NCBI GenBank assembly: GCA_027311945.1
Contig: DAICXZ010000030.1
Span: 310,001 to 374,000, forward strand
Direction of reading: 5' to 3'
DNA: 64,000 nucleotides
Source: Erythrobacter sp.
GTDB lineage: Bacteria; Pseudomonadota; Alphaproteobacteria; Sphingomonadales; Sphingomonadaceae
Below the pieces are notes generated by a model. The model ran no database searches. It was given only the letters and a program-made list of their open reading frames with translations, and was not told where the DNA came from. The translations under genes and the position numbers were made by a program. Of this stretch, positions 33,892 to 43,934 are shown in pieces; the stretch's first letter is position 1, and each line of letters opens with the position of its first letter.

Positions 33892-35145
33892 GTGAGCAGA
33901 CTTAGTGTTTCGCAGGGGTTCGAAAAAAAACATGCGTCGCTCGCCGGGCGGCTGGCCGGGGTGCGTTCTTCGCTCTTCCTGACCAACCCGGTCACGCTTT
34001 GCGACGTGGACGAGCCCGAAGCTGCCGGTGCGGATAGCATTGCTGTGGCCCGCGCCGATCTGTCGATCATGCAGGACATGAGCCGCAACGGTGCCTTCGT
34101 CTACAGCGACCCTTCGTGCGAGCTCGCGCTGGCCGGCTTGATCGCCCGGATCGCTGCGCACGGTATGCGCGCCCCGATCTCTGCCGACCCGCATTCGCTG
34201 TCGATCTATGCGCTGGCCGACCGGCTGGCCAAGACCGATGTTCCCGCACTGCTGACCGGCCCGACCGGCGCCGGCAAGGAAGTGCTCGCCCGCTTCATCC
34301 ACGATTCCAGTCCGCGTTCGAGCAAGTCCTTTATCGCGGTCAACTGCGCGGCCATTCCCGAGACCATGCTGGAGGCCATGTTGTTCGGCCACCAGAAGGG
34401 CGCTTTCACCGGCGCCAGCGCGGGCGGCAGTGGCCTGTTCCGCGAGGCGGACGGCGGCACGCTGCTGCTCGACGAGATTGCCGAAATGCCGATCGGCCTG
34501 CAGGCCAAGTTGCTGCGTGCGCTGCAGGAAGGCGAAGTTCTGCCCGTCGGCGCGACCCGGCCGGTAAAGGTCGATGTCCGCATCGTCGCCTGCGCCAACC
34601 GCGATCTTCCCACCGAGGTGGCCGAGGGCCGGTTCCGCGAAGACCTGTTTTATCGCCTCAATGTTTTCCCCATTCATCTTGCCCCGCTGCGCGAGCGGCC
34701 GGGTGACATCGCTCCGCTCGCCTGCGCGATGCTGCTGCGCCATGCCGATCCCGCGCGCGGTCCGCACCGGATCGGCATGGGGGCGCTTGCGATGCTGCGC
34801 CTGCATACCTGGCCAGGCAATGTGCGCGAGCTGGAGAACGTCATGCGCCGCGCGCTGGTGCTGGCTGGCGGCTGCGAGGAAATCGGCCCCGAGCACATCG
34901 TGTTCGATGCGCCCGCGCGGCTTAATTCGGTGCGGGAAGTGCCTGCACCGGAGGCCTCTGAGGAAGATCCGAAGCTCTCGAACATCGTCAAGCTTTCGGA
35001 AGCGCGTGCGATCATCGATACGCTGAAGGAATGCAACGGCAAGCGGATCGAAGCTGCCCGCAGGCTGGGCATTTCGGAGCGCACCTTGCGCTATCGCCTT
35101 GCCTCCTATCGTGAGGCCGGAATGGACATGGGAGCCGTCTCGTGA
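33892..35145 (+). CDS. flbD: Sigma-54-dependent flagellar activator, FlbD/FleQ-like
   Basis: This 417-residue enhancer-binding protein has a short divergent N-terminal region (1-105) without a clear phospho-acceptor receiver, then an AAA+ domain with Walker A GPTGAGKE near residue 122, the sigma-54 contact loop GAFTGA near residue 170, Walker [14 protein letters not shown] and [17 protein letters not shown]-terminal Fis-type helix-turn-helix ([22 protein letters not shown]) binds DNA. In Caulobacter FlbD plays this role from a similar locus. It starts with GTG at 33892 and overlaps fliE. Its probable sites are the paired palindromes at 21113, 32581 and perhaps 33745. Confidence 0.9.
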   Translation: MSRLSVSQGFEKKHASLAGRLAGVRSSLFLTNPVTLCDVDEPEAAGADSIAVARADLSIMQDMSRNGAFVYSDPSCELALAGLIARIAAHGMRAPISADPHSLSIYALADRLAKTDVPALLTGPTGAGKEVLARFIHDSSPRSSKSFIAVNCAAIPETMLEAMLFGHQKGAFTGASAGGSGLFREADGGTLLLDEIAEMPIGLQAKLLRALQEGEVLPVGATRPVKVDVRIVACANRDLPTEVAEGRFREDLFYRLNVFPIHLAPLRERPGDIAPLACAMLLRHADPARGPHRIGMGALAMLRLHTWPGNVRELENVMRRALVLAGGCEEIGPEHIVFDAPARLNSVREVPAPEASEEDPKLSNIVKLSEARAIIDTLKECNGKRIEAARRLGISERTLRYRLASYREAGMDMGAVS

Positions 35146-35510
35146 ATCCAGTCGGTGGTGGAAGCGGCGCGAGCGTCCAGCAGGTTATCGCCATGCGCGA
35201 TGCCATGCTGGAAAAGTCGCGCCTTCTTAAAGAACTGCAACAAGGCCAGCAGGCACAGAGCGCGGTTCCGACCGACGCTCCGGCTCAAGGCGGCGGTTTC
35301 GGCGACACGCTCAAGGAGGCGCTGTCCTCGGTCAACGATGCGCAGCAGCGCTCCTCGGCGGTTTCCGAAGCCTATGCTCGCGGCGAAACCCAGGATGTGG
35401 CCAAGGTGATGCTGGCGCGCCAGGAAGCTGGCGTTGCCTTCGAGGCCACGTTGCAGGTGCGCAACAAGCTCTTGAGCGCGTACCAAGAAATCATGCGGAT
35501 GGGGGTCTAG
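35142..35510 (+). CDS. fliE: Hook-basal body protein FliE
   Basis: This 122-residue protein has the FliE core [30 protein letters not shown] and [36 protein letters not shown]. FliE joins the MS ring to the rod. GTG 35142 overlaps the flbD stop by 4 bp, so activator and basal-body genes are co-translated. Confidence 0.95.
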   Translation: MNPVGGGSGASVQQVIAMRDAMLEKSRLLKELQQGQQAQSAVPTDAPAQGGGFGDTLKEALSSVNDAQQRSSAVSEAYARGETQDVAKVMLARQEAGVAFEATLQVRNKLLSAYQEIMRMGV

Positions 35511-35515
35511 GCTAG

Positions 35516-37210
35516 ATGGCTGATCTCGTTCCCGCCACGCCAAACAGCTCGCTTACGATGGAGCCGGCTGCAGGGCCTGTGGCGCAGGTGAAGGGCTTTA
35601 TTGCTCAGCCTGCGGTGAAGAAAATGCTGCCGTGGTTTATCGGCACAGCGGGCCTTGGCCTTGCTGCGCTGACCTGGTCGCTGGTCGTCCCTGCACCGCA
35701 GCGCACACTCTATTCCTCGCTCGGCGATGGCGAGCGGGCGGAAGTTGCCGCCGCGCTCGATCAGGCCGGGATTTCCTACGAGATCGATCCGGGCACCGGT
35801 GCGGTGATGGTCGGCGAAGACGAACTCTATCGCGCGCGGATGACGGTCGCCTCGCAGGGCGCGCTGTCGATGCCCGAAAGCGGCTCGCAGATGCTCGATT
35901 CGCTGCCGATGGGGGCGAGCCGCACGCTTGAGGGCGACCGGCTGCGCGCCGCGCAGGAGCGCGAACTGGAACTGACCATCGCCGAGATCGACGGGGTCGA
36001 GACGGTGCGCGTCCATCTCGCCAAGGCCGACAAGTCGGTGTTCGTGCGGGAGAACGGCGATCCCACCGCTTCGGTGATGTTGCGCCTGACGCGCGGCAAT
36101 TCGCTGACCCAGTCGCAGGTCGGCGCAATCGCGAACCTGGTTGCCGCGTCGGTGGTGGGGCTCACGCCCGATCGCGTACGGATTGTCGATCAGAACGGCT
36201 CGCTGCTGTCCGATCCTTCCAACCCGGACATGGATGGCCTCGATCTTCAGGCCCGCACCGAAGCCAAGCTGCGCGAGCAGGTGATCCAGTTGCTTACCCC
36301 GGTGGTGGGCGAAAATGCTTTCTCGACCGAAGTGCAGGTCAGCCTCGACATGAACGAGCAGACCCGCGCGCGCGAAAGCTACGAGCCCGAGGGCGTTGTT
36401 CGCTCTGAAACGGTAAGTGAAACGACACAGGCCGAACAGGCGCTTGCCGCGGGCGTCCCCGGTGCCACCACCAATATCCCGCCCGCCGATGCTCAGGCCG
36501 CCGATCGCGCGCCCGAGGGCACCGAGGCGGCAGGGGGCGGCATGCGCAACGGCGCCAGCAATGCCAGCCGCACCTTCGATGTTGGCCGCGAGGTTTCGGT
36601 CACCAGCACGCGTCCTGGTGCGATGAGCCGCCTGTCGGTGGCCGTTGCGGTTGACGAGTCTGCGCTGGGCGACAACCCCGAGCAGGAATTGAAAAAGATC
36701 GAGGAACTGGTCGCGGCCACCGTCGGTGCCGATCCCCAGCGGGGCGACATCGTGACTGTGCGCACGCGCGCATTCAACCCGGCCGAAATGGATGAGCCGG
36801 CGTTCTGGGAAACGCCTTGGTTCGCCACCATTCTGCGCAACGTGGTTGCACTGCTCTCGGTCGTGCTCGTCTTGCTGCTGGCCGTGCGCCCGCTGCTGAA
36901 GACAGTGAGCAACCGGCTCGATCCGTCCCGCGCTGCCAAGTCCCGTCAAGACGATGAGGAGGCAGCGGACGACGCAGAAGAAAGCGACGAGGACGGCGAG
37001 GGCGAAGCTCTGCCCAAAGAGGAACGCCCGGTACTGCTGCCCAGCAGCGCCGACTTCGCTAGCCCTTCGGATAACGAGGCGCTCACCCAGCAGATCGAGC
37101 TGGCCCGCCGCATCACCCGCGAACAGCCGGATGATGCGCTGCAGGCGCTGCGCCGGATGCTGCGTGAAGTTCCGCCGGCAGCCGAACCTGACGAGGCAGC
37201 AGCAGCATGA
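35516..37210 (+). CDS. fliF: Flagellar MS-ring protein FliF
   Basis: This 564-residue inner-membrane ring protein has one helix near residue 40 (MLPWFIGTAGLGLAALTWSLVV), ring-building domains with LYSSLGDGERAEVAAALDQAGISYEI, and a second helix near residue 445 (NVVALLSVVLVLLLAVRPLL). The acidic C-terminal tail binds FliG. Length is normal, and fliG overlaps its end by 4 bp. Confidence 0.97.
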   Translation: MADLVPATPNSSLTMEPAAGPVAQVKGFIAQPAVKKMLPWFIGTAGLGLAALTWSLVVPAPQRTLYSSLGDGERAEVAAALDQAGISYEIDPGTGAVMVGEDELYRARMTVASQGALSMPESGSQMLDSLPMGASRTLEGDRLRAAQERELELTIAEIDGVETVRVHLAKADKSVFVRENGDPTASVMLRLTRGNSLTQSQVGAIANLVAASVVGLTPDRVRIVDQNGSLLSDPSNPDMDGLDLQARTEAKLREQVIQLLTPVVGENAFSTEVQVSLDMNEQTRARESYEPEGVVRSETVSETTQAEQALAAGVPGATTNIPPADAQAADRAPEGTEAAGGGMRNGASNASRTFDVGREVSVTSTRPGAMSRLSVAVAVDESALGDNPEQELKKIEELVAATVGADPQRGDIVTVRTRAFNPAEMDEPAFWETPWFATILRNVVALLSVVLVLLLAVRPLLKTVSNRLDPSRAAKSRQDDEEAADDAEESDEDGEGEALPKEERPVLLPSSADFASPSDNEALTQQIELARRITREQPDDALQALRRMLREVPPAAEPDEAAAA

Positions 37211-38214
37211 CCGCGCTCACTCACCCCCAGGCCGCCAATGCAGCCCTGATGGTGCTGCTGATGGACGACGACGAGGCCAGCGCCTTGCTCTCGCGGCTGA
37301 CGCCCGAGGAGCTCGCCCTGCTTGGCCAGAACATGTGCGATCTCGGCGAGATTGCGGAGGACCGCGTGAGCGAGGCAATCCGCGACTTCGCCCAGGCCGC
37401 CAGTGAGCGGGTGATGCCCGCCGAAGGCCGCATGGACAAGGTTCGCTCGGTCATGACCAGCGCGGTTGGCGCGATCCGTGCCGACGGCGTGATGCGCCGC
37501 ATCGTGGTGGATGAGCCGCGCGGGCCGACCGCGCTCGAAATCGCGCGCTGGCTCGAACCCGAAATCATCCTGAAGCTGGTGGCCGACGAATTTCCGCAGA
37601 CCATTGCCGTGCTGCTGGTGCAACTCGATCCGATGGTGGCAGCGCAGGTTCTGGCAGGTCTGCCCGAAGAAGATCAGCCCGAGATCGTGCACCGCGTGGC
37701 CACGCTTGGCCCGGTCGCGCCCTCGGCACTGACCATGCTCGAAGAGCTGCTGGAAAACCGCATCACTGAAAGCTTCGGCACCATGCCGCTGCGCCTTGGC
37801 GGTGTTCGCGAAGTGGCCGAAATCATCAACAGCGCGGGCAAGGCTGCCGAAAAGCGCATCCTTCCGGTCATCAACAAGCGCGACAAGGCGCTGTACAAGC
37901 AGATCGAAAGCGAGCTGTTCAAGTTCGAGCACCTGTTCGTGCTCGATCCGCAGGCGATGGGCGCGCTGCTGCGCGAGGTCGATTCCGACCTGCTTATCGA
38001 TGCGCTCAAGGGGATCGACGAGACGCAGCGCGACGTGTTCTTCCGCGCCATGTCGAGCCGTGCGGCCGATGGCCTCAAGGACGAGATCGAAACACGTGGT
38101 CGCCTCAAGTTTGCCGATGTGGACGCGGCGCAGAAGCGCATTATCGAGGTGGCCAAACGGCTGATCGCCGATGGCACGATCATTCTTGGCGACGGTGACG
38201 AAGACTATGTCTAG
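37207..38214 (+). CDS. fliG: Flagellar motor switch protein FliG
   Basis: This 335-residue protein has the three FliG parts: an N-terminal domain for FliF, a middle domain with ADEFPQTIAVLLVQLDP near residue 128, and a C-terminal torque domain with LFVLDPQAMGALLREVDSDLLIDALKG, whose charged residues meet MotA. It overlaps fliF and fliH. Confidence 0.97.
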   Translation: MTALTHPQAANAALMVLLMDDDEASALLSRLTPEELALLGQNMCDLGEIAEDRVSEAIRDFAQAASERVMPAEGRMDKVRSVMTSAVGAIRADGVMRRIVVDEPRGPTALEIARWLEPEIILKLVADEFPQTIAVLLVQLDPMVAAQVLAGLPEEDQPEIVHRVATLGPVAPSALTMLEELLENRITESFGTMPLRLGGVREVAEIINSAGKAAEKRILPVINKRDKALYKQIESELFKFEHLFVLDPQAMGALLREVDSDLLIDALKGIDETQRDVFFRAMSSRAADGLKDEIETRGRLKFADVDAAQKRIIEVAKRLIADGTIILGDGDEDYV

Positions 38215-38788
38215 CCGCGCCCTGCTTGCGCTCGCCCCCGCTGGATTTTCAACTGACAACCGGTTTGGCCGCGGCGCGCCGCCGCCGGTCGAAAAACCAG
38301 TCGCTGAAGAGCCGCAGCCCGATCCGCTTGAAGAAGCTTTCGCCCGCGGGGCGGAGGAGGGCCAGGCCCGCGCGCGCGGCGAGTACGAAATGAAGCTTGC
38401 CGAACTCGAGGCGCGCTATGCAGGGCTAGGCTGCGAGCTGGCCGAGCAGGCGATCGACGAGGGCGAACGGTTGCGCTCCATGTTGCGCGAGACGGTTGTG
38501 GCGCTGTGCGAACAGACGGTCGCGCCTTTCGCGCTTGATCACGAACTGCTCGCTCGGCGGGTGGAGAAGGCCGCCTCGATGCTGATGCGCGCGGCGGATG
38601 AGCGGCGCATCCGGCTTAACCCGGCGGACAAGGAGGCGGTCGAACGCCTGGTCGCGCCGGGGTTGGTGCTGGAGGAAGATCCCTCGCTGCTGCCGGGCTG
38701 TATTCGGATCGAGACTGCCGATGGCGGGATCGAGGATGGCCCGCCAAGCTGGGCCGATGCCATTCGCGAAGCCGTGGGGCAGTGCTGA
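38207..38788 (+). CDS. fliH: Flagellar export regulator FliH
   Basis: This 193-residue protein is the likely partner of the FliI ATPase. The N-terminal part is Pro-rich and disordered, the middle (residues 40-110) is a charged helix with small-residue repeats (EAFARGAEEGQARARGEYEMK), and the C terminus is globular. ATG 38207 lies inside the end of fliG. Identification rests on length, helical pattern and place between fliG and fliI. Confidence 0.85.
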   Translation: MSSRALLALAPAGFSTDNRFGRGAPPPVEKPVAEEPQPDPLEEAFARGAEEGQARARGEYEMKLAELEARYAGLGCELAEQAIDEGERLRSMLRETVVALCEQTVAPFALDHELLARRVEKAASMLMRAADERRIRLNPADKEAVERLVAPGLVLEEDPSLLPGCIRIETADGGIEDGPPSWADAIREAVGQC

Positions 38789-38792
38789 TCTC

Positions 38793-40118
38793 GTGCTGAA
38801 CCTGCTCGAAACGATTCGCGCCGACGGCACGACGCTTGATCTGTCACCGCGCCGCTATGGCAAGGTGAGCGCCTGCGACGGGACCATGATCGAAGTGACA
38901 GGGCTGTCGCTGCCGGTCGGCTCGCTGTGCACCATCGGCCACGGCCATGCGCGCTCGCATACCGCCGAAGTGATCGGCTTTCGCAACGGCCGCACGCTGA
39001 TGAGCTTGCTGGGCGACGCGGTGCTGCTGCGTCCGGGGGCCTTTGTTCATCCGTTTGGCCGTCCCGGTGCCTTGCCGGTCGGGCCGAGTTTTCTTGGCCG
39101 TGCCGTCGATGGCACTGGCCATCCGATCGACGGCCGAGATGCGGTAGCCGCGCGCGAATGGTGGCCTTCGGGCGGCGAGCGCAGCGGTGCTTTGGAACGG
39201 TCGAGCGTCGAGCAACATTTCGTCACCGGCATTCGCGCCATCGACGCCACCTGCACCATGGGTGTGGGGCAGCGCATGGGCATTGTCGCGGGCTCGGGCG
39301 TGGGTAAGTCGGTGCTCATCGACATGATCGCGCAAGGGGCCAAGGCCGATGTCGTGGTGCTCGGACTGATTGGCGAACGCGCGCGCGAAGTATCTGATTT
39401 CGTTGCCCGCCATATGCGCGGCGAGACCGCCCGGCGCACCGCGCTGGTGGCGGTTCCGGCCGACCATGCACCCAACCTGCGGCTACGCGGGGCGATGCTC
39501 GCCACCAGCCTTGCCGAGTATTATCGCGCGCAGGGGCTGAAGGTGCTGCTGGTGCTCGACAGCCTCACGCGCGTTGCCCATGCTGCGCGCGAGATCGGGC
39601 TGTTGCTGGGCGAAAACGGCTCGGCGCGCGGCTATCCGCCGTCTGCTCTGGCGACCATCACCAAGCTGGTCGAACGCGCGGGCAATTCTGCGAAGTCGGG
39701 CGGCTCTATCACTGGCATCTATTCGGTGCTGGCCGACGGTGACGATCACAACGACCCGGTGGTCGACACTGCGCGGGCCATTCTCGACGGGCACATCGTG
39801 CTCAGTCGCGAGATTGCGCAGAACGGGCGCTATCCTGCGGTCGACATTTCCGCTTCGCTTAGCCGTGTGATGGAAGATGTCGCGGGTGAGCAACATCGCA
39901 AGGCTGCGCGCGATCTGCGCGGGCTGGTCGCGCGTTACGAAGCGAACCGCGATCTGGTGCTGATGGGCGCCTACCAGCAGGGGCGCGACGCCGATATCGA
40001 CCGCGCCATGGCCATGCACAAGCAGGTGGAGAATTTCCTCGGACAGCAGCGCGGCGAGCGTGCGGATTTCGACGAGACGGTCGGCCAGCTCATCGCGATG
40101 ACCGGCCATGGGCAATAA
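38793..40118 (+). CDS. fliI: Flagellum-specific ATPase FliI
   Basis: This 441-residue ATPase powers type III export. The P loop GIVAGSGVGKSVLIDMIAQ is near residue 170, Walker B is in GLKVLLVLDSLTRVAHAAREIGL and the family motif GSITGIYSVLADGDDHNDPV follows. The start is GTG 38793, just after the fliH stop; longer readings only extend into fliH. It overlaps fliJ by 11 bp. Confidence 0.95.
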   Translation: MLNLLETIRADGTTLDLSPRRYGKVSACDGTMIEVTGLSLPVGSLCTIGHGHARSHTAEVIGFRNGRTLMSLLGDAVLLRPGAFVHPFGRPGALPVGPSFLGRAVDGTGHPIDGRDAVAAREWWPSGGERSGALERSSVEQHFVTGIRAIDATCTMGVGQRMGIVAGSGVGKSVLIDMIAQGAKADVVVLGLIGERAREVSDFVARHMRGETARRTALVAVPADHAPNLRLRGAMLATSLAEYYRAQGLKVLLVLDSLTRVAHAAREIGLLLGENGSARGYPPSALATITKLVERAGNSAKSGGSITGIYSVLADGDDHNDPVVDTARAILDGHIVLSREIAQNGRYPAVDISASLSRVMEDVAGEQHRKAARDLRGLVARYEANRDLVLMGAYQQGRDADIDRAMAMHKQVENFLGQQRGERADFDETVGQLIAMTGHGQ

Positions 40119-40545
40119 CGACAAACGCCGCGCCAAGCTGATGGCGCGGATGCTGCGGCTGCGCGAGATCGAGCATCGGCGCGCCGCAGGGGAGGCCGCG
40201 CAGGCGCTGTCGGCGGCGCAGCGCAGCGAACAGCTTGCGGCGCGGGCCCGGGCGCTGGCGGCTACCGAAATTCCGCGCGATCGTGTCGATTACGGCGACG
40301 ATCTCGCCCGTCGGCTCACCTCGGGCTCCCGACTGCGCGCAATCGCCCAGACGGTCGAGCAGCAGGCCGAGTACGCTCAGAGCCACGCCCAATTGCGCAT
40401 GCAGCAGGAGCGGATCGCCAGCCGCCGCCGCGACCAGATCGAAGAGCGACGTGATGCGCTGGCCGAGCAAGCCGCACAGCGCCTGGCAGCGCGCGAAACA
40501 CAAAATTCTGCAGGCGGACGGCGAATTGGCACGGATCGTGAATAG
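40108..40545 (+). CDS. fliJ: Flagellar export protein FliJ
   Basis: This 145-residue, highly charged, almost wholly helical protein (RRAKLMARMLRLREIEHRR, QAEYAQSHAQLRMQQERIAS) has the coiled-coil character of FliJ, which links the ATPase to FlhA. Sequence motifs are weak in this family, so position after fliI decides the call. Confidence 0.78.
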   Translation: MGNNDKRRAKLMARMLRLREIEHRRAAGEAAQALSAAQRSEQLAARARALAATEIPRDRVDYGDDLARRLTSGSRLRAIAQTVEQQAEYAQSHAQLRMQQERIASRRRDQIEERRDALAEQAAQRLAARETQNSAGGRRIGTDRE

Positions 40546-40572
40546 GGTCTCTCAGTAACTCAGAGAGGGACC

Positions 40573-42120
40573 ATGCAGGTTTCATCGCAAATTCAGCTTT
40601 CTAGCGACTCCGTTGTATCGCCGTCTTCGCGGGGCAATGCCTCCGATAACGGCCAGTTTGCGGGGCTGGTATCGGCCAATTCGCCCCAGTCCGGCGCGTC
40701 TCGGCCCAGTGCACGCCCCTCTGATACGCAGCAGTCCCGCACGTCTCAGGCGAATACGGCCAGCTCGGATCGGCGACAGCCCTCCACTGAGCAGCCTGAG
40801 AAGGCGCTGGTGGATGACGGCGGTGCAACGCTGCAAGCGGAACAACCTGCCACTGCAGTCGTGCGTGGGGCTGCCGAGGCGCATTTGCAGCTTCAGGCAA
40901 AGCTTGCGCGGGAACGGCTGGCACTTGCCGGTGCGCTGCCGGAGGGCGGCAAGGGTTTGCCGGTTGCCGGTGACGGTGAGGCCGACCCCGCTTTGGTGAT
41001 CGATCTCGACATGGGCGAAGCCACCGAAGGCGAGGCGGGGGCCGAGGTCATTACCCTTGTGGCAGATGTCGAAGTAGCGCTGGTCGCTCCCGCTGCGCTT
41101 CCGGCGCAGGCCGCGGTGACTGACAAGGCTCCCCTCGAAGTTGATCCGGCGCTTGTCGAGGGTGACGATGCTGCAGCCGCGGGCGACATGCCTGAGACCC
41201 CTGCTGCTCCCGCTCCCTTGCGGCACGATGCGGCCCCGCGTCCGGGTGAGCTGGATCAGCTGCGTGGTGGCCGTGCGCAGGGCCTGGCCTATGAGCAGGC
41301 ACAACAGACAATCCTCGCCCCCACGCACCAGCCGAACAACACCGCTGCGCAGCCCACGCTGGGCGAGGTCGCTCTCGCACCTGACGCTGGCAAGGACGCA
41401 CGCGAAGGGGCCTCGACCGCCCAGCTGCTTGCCGGCGCGGATGGTGGTGAGAAGAGCGATCTGAAGTCGCTTAAGGAATTGCGTGAGGCGTGCCTCGCAG
41501 CTGCACCGGCGGCGGCCAAGGCCGTGCCTGCAGAGGCCACGTCTTCGTCGCTGGTCGATACCAGCTCTGCCGTTCGAGCGGGATCTTCCCCCGTGCATCC
41601 GACCGGAGCAGCGCCGTCCGGCCCCACCGATACCTCGCTGGCGCAGCTGGTCGATCGCTTGATCGAAACCCGCGTCGCGGCGCGGTCCGAGCGTAGCCAT
41701 ATCGAACTGACCCACCCCGACTTTGGCCGGGTGACGCTGGCGGTGGGCCTGCGCGGTGATGACCGGCTGAGCGTCGACCTGCCCGGTGCCCCGACCGAAC
41801 TGCGCCATGCCGTGGGGCAGGCGCTGGCCCAGGCGGGCGCGGCGCAAAGCTCGGGCCAGAACGCCGGCCAGAATACGGGCAACAACGGAAACCAGACCGC
41901 CAGCCAGCGCTCCGACGGGCAGGGGCAAGCCGCTCTCGCAGGGGGAGAAAACCCGCAGAATAGTGCGGGGCATAACAGCGGGTCAGGTAAAAATACGTAT
42001 GAACCGGAACATCCGCAATTATCCATATTCGCGCAATCACAGGCAGCAGGTTCTGACAGTGGGGCGGGCAGGTCCGCCGGCGGCCCGGAATCGGGCAGCC
42101 GCCGCGGCGTGCTGGCATAA
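40573..42120 (+). CDS. fliK: Flagellar hook-length control protein FliK
   Basis: This 515-residue protein has a long Ala/Pro/Glu-rich disordered N-terminal part, expected for the molecular ruler, and a C-terminal hook-control domain with IELTHPDFGRVTLAVGLRGDDRLSVDLPG (about residues 375-405). The end is Gly/Asn/Gln-rich. Despite the short FlgE the ruler has ordinary length. Confidence 0.88.
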   Translation: MQVSSQIQLSSDSVVSPSSRGNASDNGQFAGLVSANSPQSGASRPSARPSDTQQSRTSQANTASSDRRQPSTEQPEKALVDDGGATLQAEQPATAVVRGAAEAHLQLQAKLARERLALAGALPEGGKGLPVAGDGEADPALVIDLDMGEATEGEAGAEVITLVADVEVALVAPAALPAQAAVTDKAPLEVDPALVEGDDAAAAGDMPETPAAPAPLRHDAAPRPGELDQLRGGRAQGLAYEQAQQTILAPTHQPNNTAAQPTLGEVALAPDAGKDAREGASTAQLLAGADGGEKSDLKSLKELREACLAAAPAAAKAVPAEATSSSLVDTSSAVRAGSSPVHPTGAAPSGPTDTSLAQLVDRLIETRVAARSERSHIELTHPDFGRVTLAVGLRGDDRLSVDLPGAPTELRHAVGQALAQAGAAQSSGQNAGQNTGNNGNQTASQRSDGQGQAALAGGENPQNSAGHNSGSGKNTYEPEHPQLSIFAQSQAAGSDSGAGRSAGGPESGSRRGVLA

Positions 42121-42138
42121 AGCTAAGGGAATTCGGCA

Positions 42139-42720
42139 ATGAGCAAGGACAAGAAAGAGGGCGATGAGGGCGCCAAGAAGGGCGGCCTGATCGGCAAGAT
42201 CGTTGTGCCGCTGGTCATGCTGGCAGCCGGTGGCGGCGGCGTGTTCGGCCTGATGGCGGCCGGCATCATCGGCGGCCATGCCGAGGCCCAGGAGGAAAAA
42301 GGCCCCAAGCTGGTCGAGAAGGGCGAGGAAGACCCCTATGCCAGCGCCGAGGGCGAGGGTGAAGGCGATGCTGCCTACGTCCCCGGCGAGAGCGGCAGCG
42401 AATATCGCACCGCCTACTACGACTTCGAGAACGAATTCACCTCAAACCTGCGCGGTTCGCCGGCGATGGTCCAGCTTGGCCTCGCTGCCTCCACGCGGCG
42501 TGACGGACGCGTACTGATGTGGCTGAAGAAGCACGAGACGGCGATCCGTTCGAAGATCCTGATCGAGCTTTCAGACACCGACGAGATGGAGTTTGCCACC
42601 CAGGTCGGCAAGGAACGGCTGCAGCAGCGCATGGTCGATGCGATCAACGATGTGCTCGAAGAGGAAGAAGGCTTCGGCGGCGTGGACAAGGTCTACTTCC
42701 GGAGCCTGATCGTTCAATGA
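42139..42720 (+). CDS. fliL: Flagellar basal-body-associated protein FliL
   Basis: This 193-residue protein has a charged N terminus, one membrane helix (LIGKIVVPLVMLAAGGGGVFGLMAAGII) and a periplasmic domain with YYDFENEFTSNLRGSPAMVQLGLAAS and the closing VDKVYFRSLIVQ. FliL surrounds the stator. It overlaps fliM by 4 bp. Confidence 0.93.
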   Translation: MSKDKKEGDEGAKKGGLIGKIVVPLVMLAAGGGGVFGLMAAGIIGGHAEAQEEKGPKLVEKGEEDPYASAEGEGEGDAAYVPGESGSEYRTAYYDFENEFTSNLRGSPAMVQLGLAASTRRDGRVLMWLKKHETAIRSKILIELSDTDEMEFATQVGKERLQQRMVDAINDVLEEEEGFGGVDKVYFRSLIVQ

Positions 42721-43631
42721 ACCTGAACCAGTCCTTCGTGGCGGAACGGCGCGCGGCGATGCACTGCGCGGCGCTGGTTTCGGCCAAGCCCGATGCGGAT
42801 AGCCGGCTGACCGCGTTCAGCCGCCTTGGCAGCGCGCTCGAACCTGCCCTCGCGACGCGTATGGCGGCGGTGTTCAACGCCAACGGCTGGACCTGCGAGG
42901 CGGGCGAGGCCGAAGTGATGCTGGCGCGCGAGCTGGCCGACAAGATCGACCCCGTTGCGGGCAACTTCATCTTGCCGGTGGGTGATGCGGGCGGGCGGCT
43001 GTTTGCAACCTTTGCCCTGCCGCCGATCCTCGCCCGGCTCGAAGCCATGTTCGGCGGTGACGCCGGAGCGGCCGATTTCAAGCCCGGTCGCAAGCTGCCC
43101 AGCTCGATCGAACTGCTGCTCAAGCGGCTCGCGCGATCGCTGACCGAGGCGCTCGGCACCTGTCTCGAAGCGGCGGCCCTGCGCACGGGCGAAGAGGCCA
43201 CCTTCTCGACCGACTATGCCAAGCTGGCCGTGTTTCCGGGTCAGGCCGATGCCGTGGTCATGCCAATAACGGTTGCCGCGCCCGAAGGCCCGGCGATCAC
43301 TTTGCGGCTCGCCTGCCGCCCCGGCACCGTGTCGCGCTTGCTCACTCACTTTACCGAGAGCGGGGCGCAGCCCAAGCCGGTCATGCCCGAGATTTTGCCC
43401 GCGGCCATTGCCGACGTGCCGCTGCGGCTGCGCGCGCGCTTGGCGGAGATGAAAGTGCCCGCTTCCAAGCTTATGAACCTCAGACCCGGCCAAGTGCTGC
43501 CGATCGCCGTGGCGCGTTCGGTGCCGCTGTTCGTGGGCAAACACCGCGTTGCCAGCGGAGCGATGGGTGAACAGGACGACCGCGTTGCGCTGCAACTCGA
43601 CCACGTGCTGCTGACAGGAGACAATGCGTGA
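42717..43631 (+). CDS. fliM: Flagellar motor switch protein FliM, divergent
   Basis: This 304-residue protein has the FliM middle domain and a C-terminal SpoA-like domain (LRLRARLAEMKVPASKLMNLRPGQVLPIAVA). The N terminus reads MNLNQSFVAERRAAMHC and lacks the LSQDEIDALL peptide that binds CheY-P in most FliM proteins. It is also shorter than usual and poorly conserved. The slot between fliL and fliN makes the assignment safe. How the motor would be switched is open. Confidence 0.88.
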   Translation: MNLNQSFVAERRAAMHCAALVSAKPDADSRLTAFSRLGSALEPALATRMAAVFNANGWTCEAGEAEVMLARELADKIDPVAGNFILPVGDAGGRLFATFALPPILARLEAMFGGDAGAADFKPGRKLPSSIELLLKRLARSLTEALGTCLEAAALRTGEEATFSTDYAKLAVFPGQADAVVMPITVAAPEGPAITLRLACRPGTVSRLLTHFTESGAQPKPVMPEILPAAIADVPLRLRARLAEMKVPASKLMNLRPGQVLPIAVARSVPLFVGKHRVASGAMGEQDDRVALQLDHVLLTGDNA

Positions 43632-43933
43632 GTATTCCCTTTGCCAACCTTGGTATGCTCAAGGATATCGACGTTGCCGTCTCGGTCGAGCTGGGGGCGT
43701 CGTCCATGCGTCTGCGCGACATCTGCGCGCTGGGCGAGGGCCAGGTGATCATGCTCGACCGGCTGATCGACGAACCGCTTGACCTGTTGGTCAACGGGAA
43801 GGTCGTGGCGCGCGGCGAGGTGGTGGCCGAGGGCAACCGTTTCGGCCTGCGCATTATCGAACTTGCTGGCGGCGAAGCCGAAGATGCGATCCCGGCGCCG
43901 TCTGCCTCAGCGGGTCCGGTCGGAGGCCTGTAA
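43628..43933 (+). CDS. fliN: Flagellar motor switch protein FliN
   Basis: This 101-residue protein is a SpoA domain: LKDIDVAVSVELGASSMRLRDICALGEGQVIMLDRLIDEPLDLLVNGK is typical of FliN, which forms the lower C ring. It starts with GTG inside the fliM stop region. N-terminal extension present in other FliN proteins is missing. Confidence 0.93.
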   Translation: MSIPFANLGMLKDIDVAVSVELGASSMRLRDICALGEGQVIMLDRLIDEPLDLLVNGKVVARGEVVAEGNRFGLRIIELAGGEAEDAIPAPSASAGPVGGL

Positions 43934-43934
43934 G

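Noticed and set aside
33676-34896. N-terminal extension of flagellin 2 to 681 residues
   Set aside because: The extra part is antisense to flbD and crosses the promoter region; a normal flagellin start with ribosome site is at 33675.
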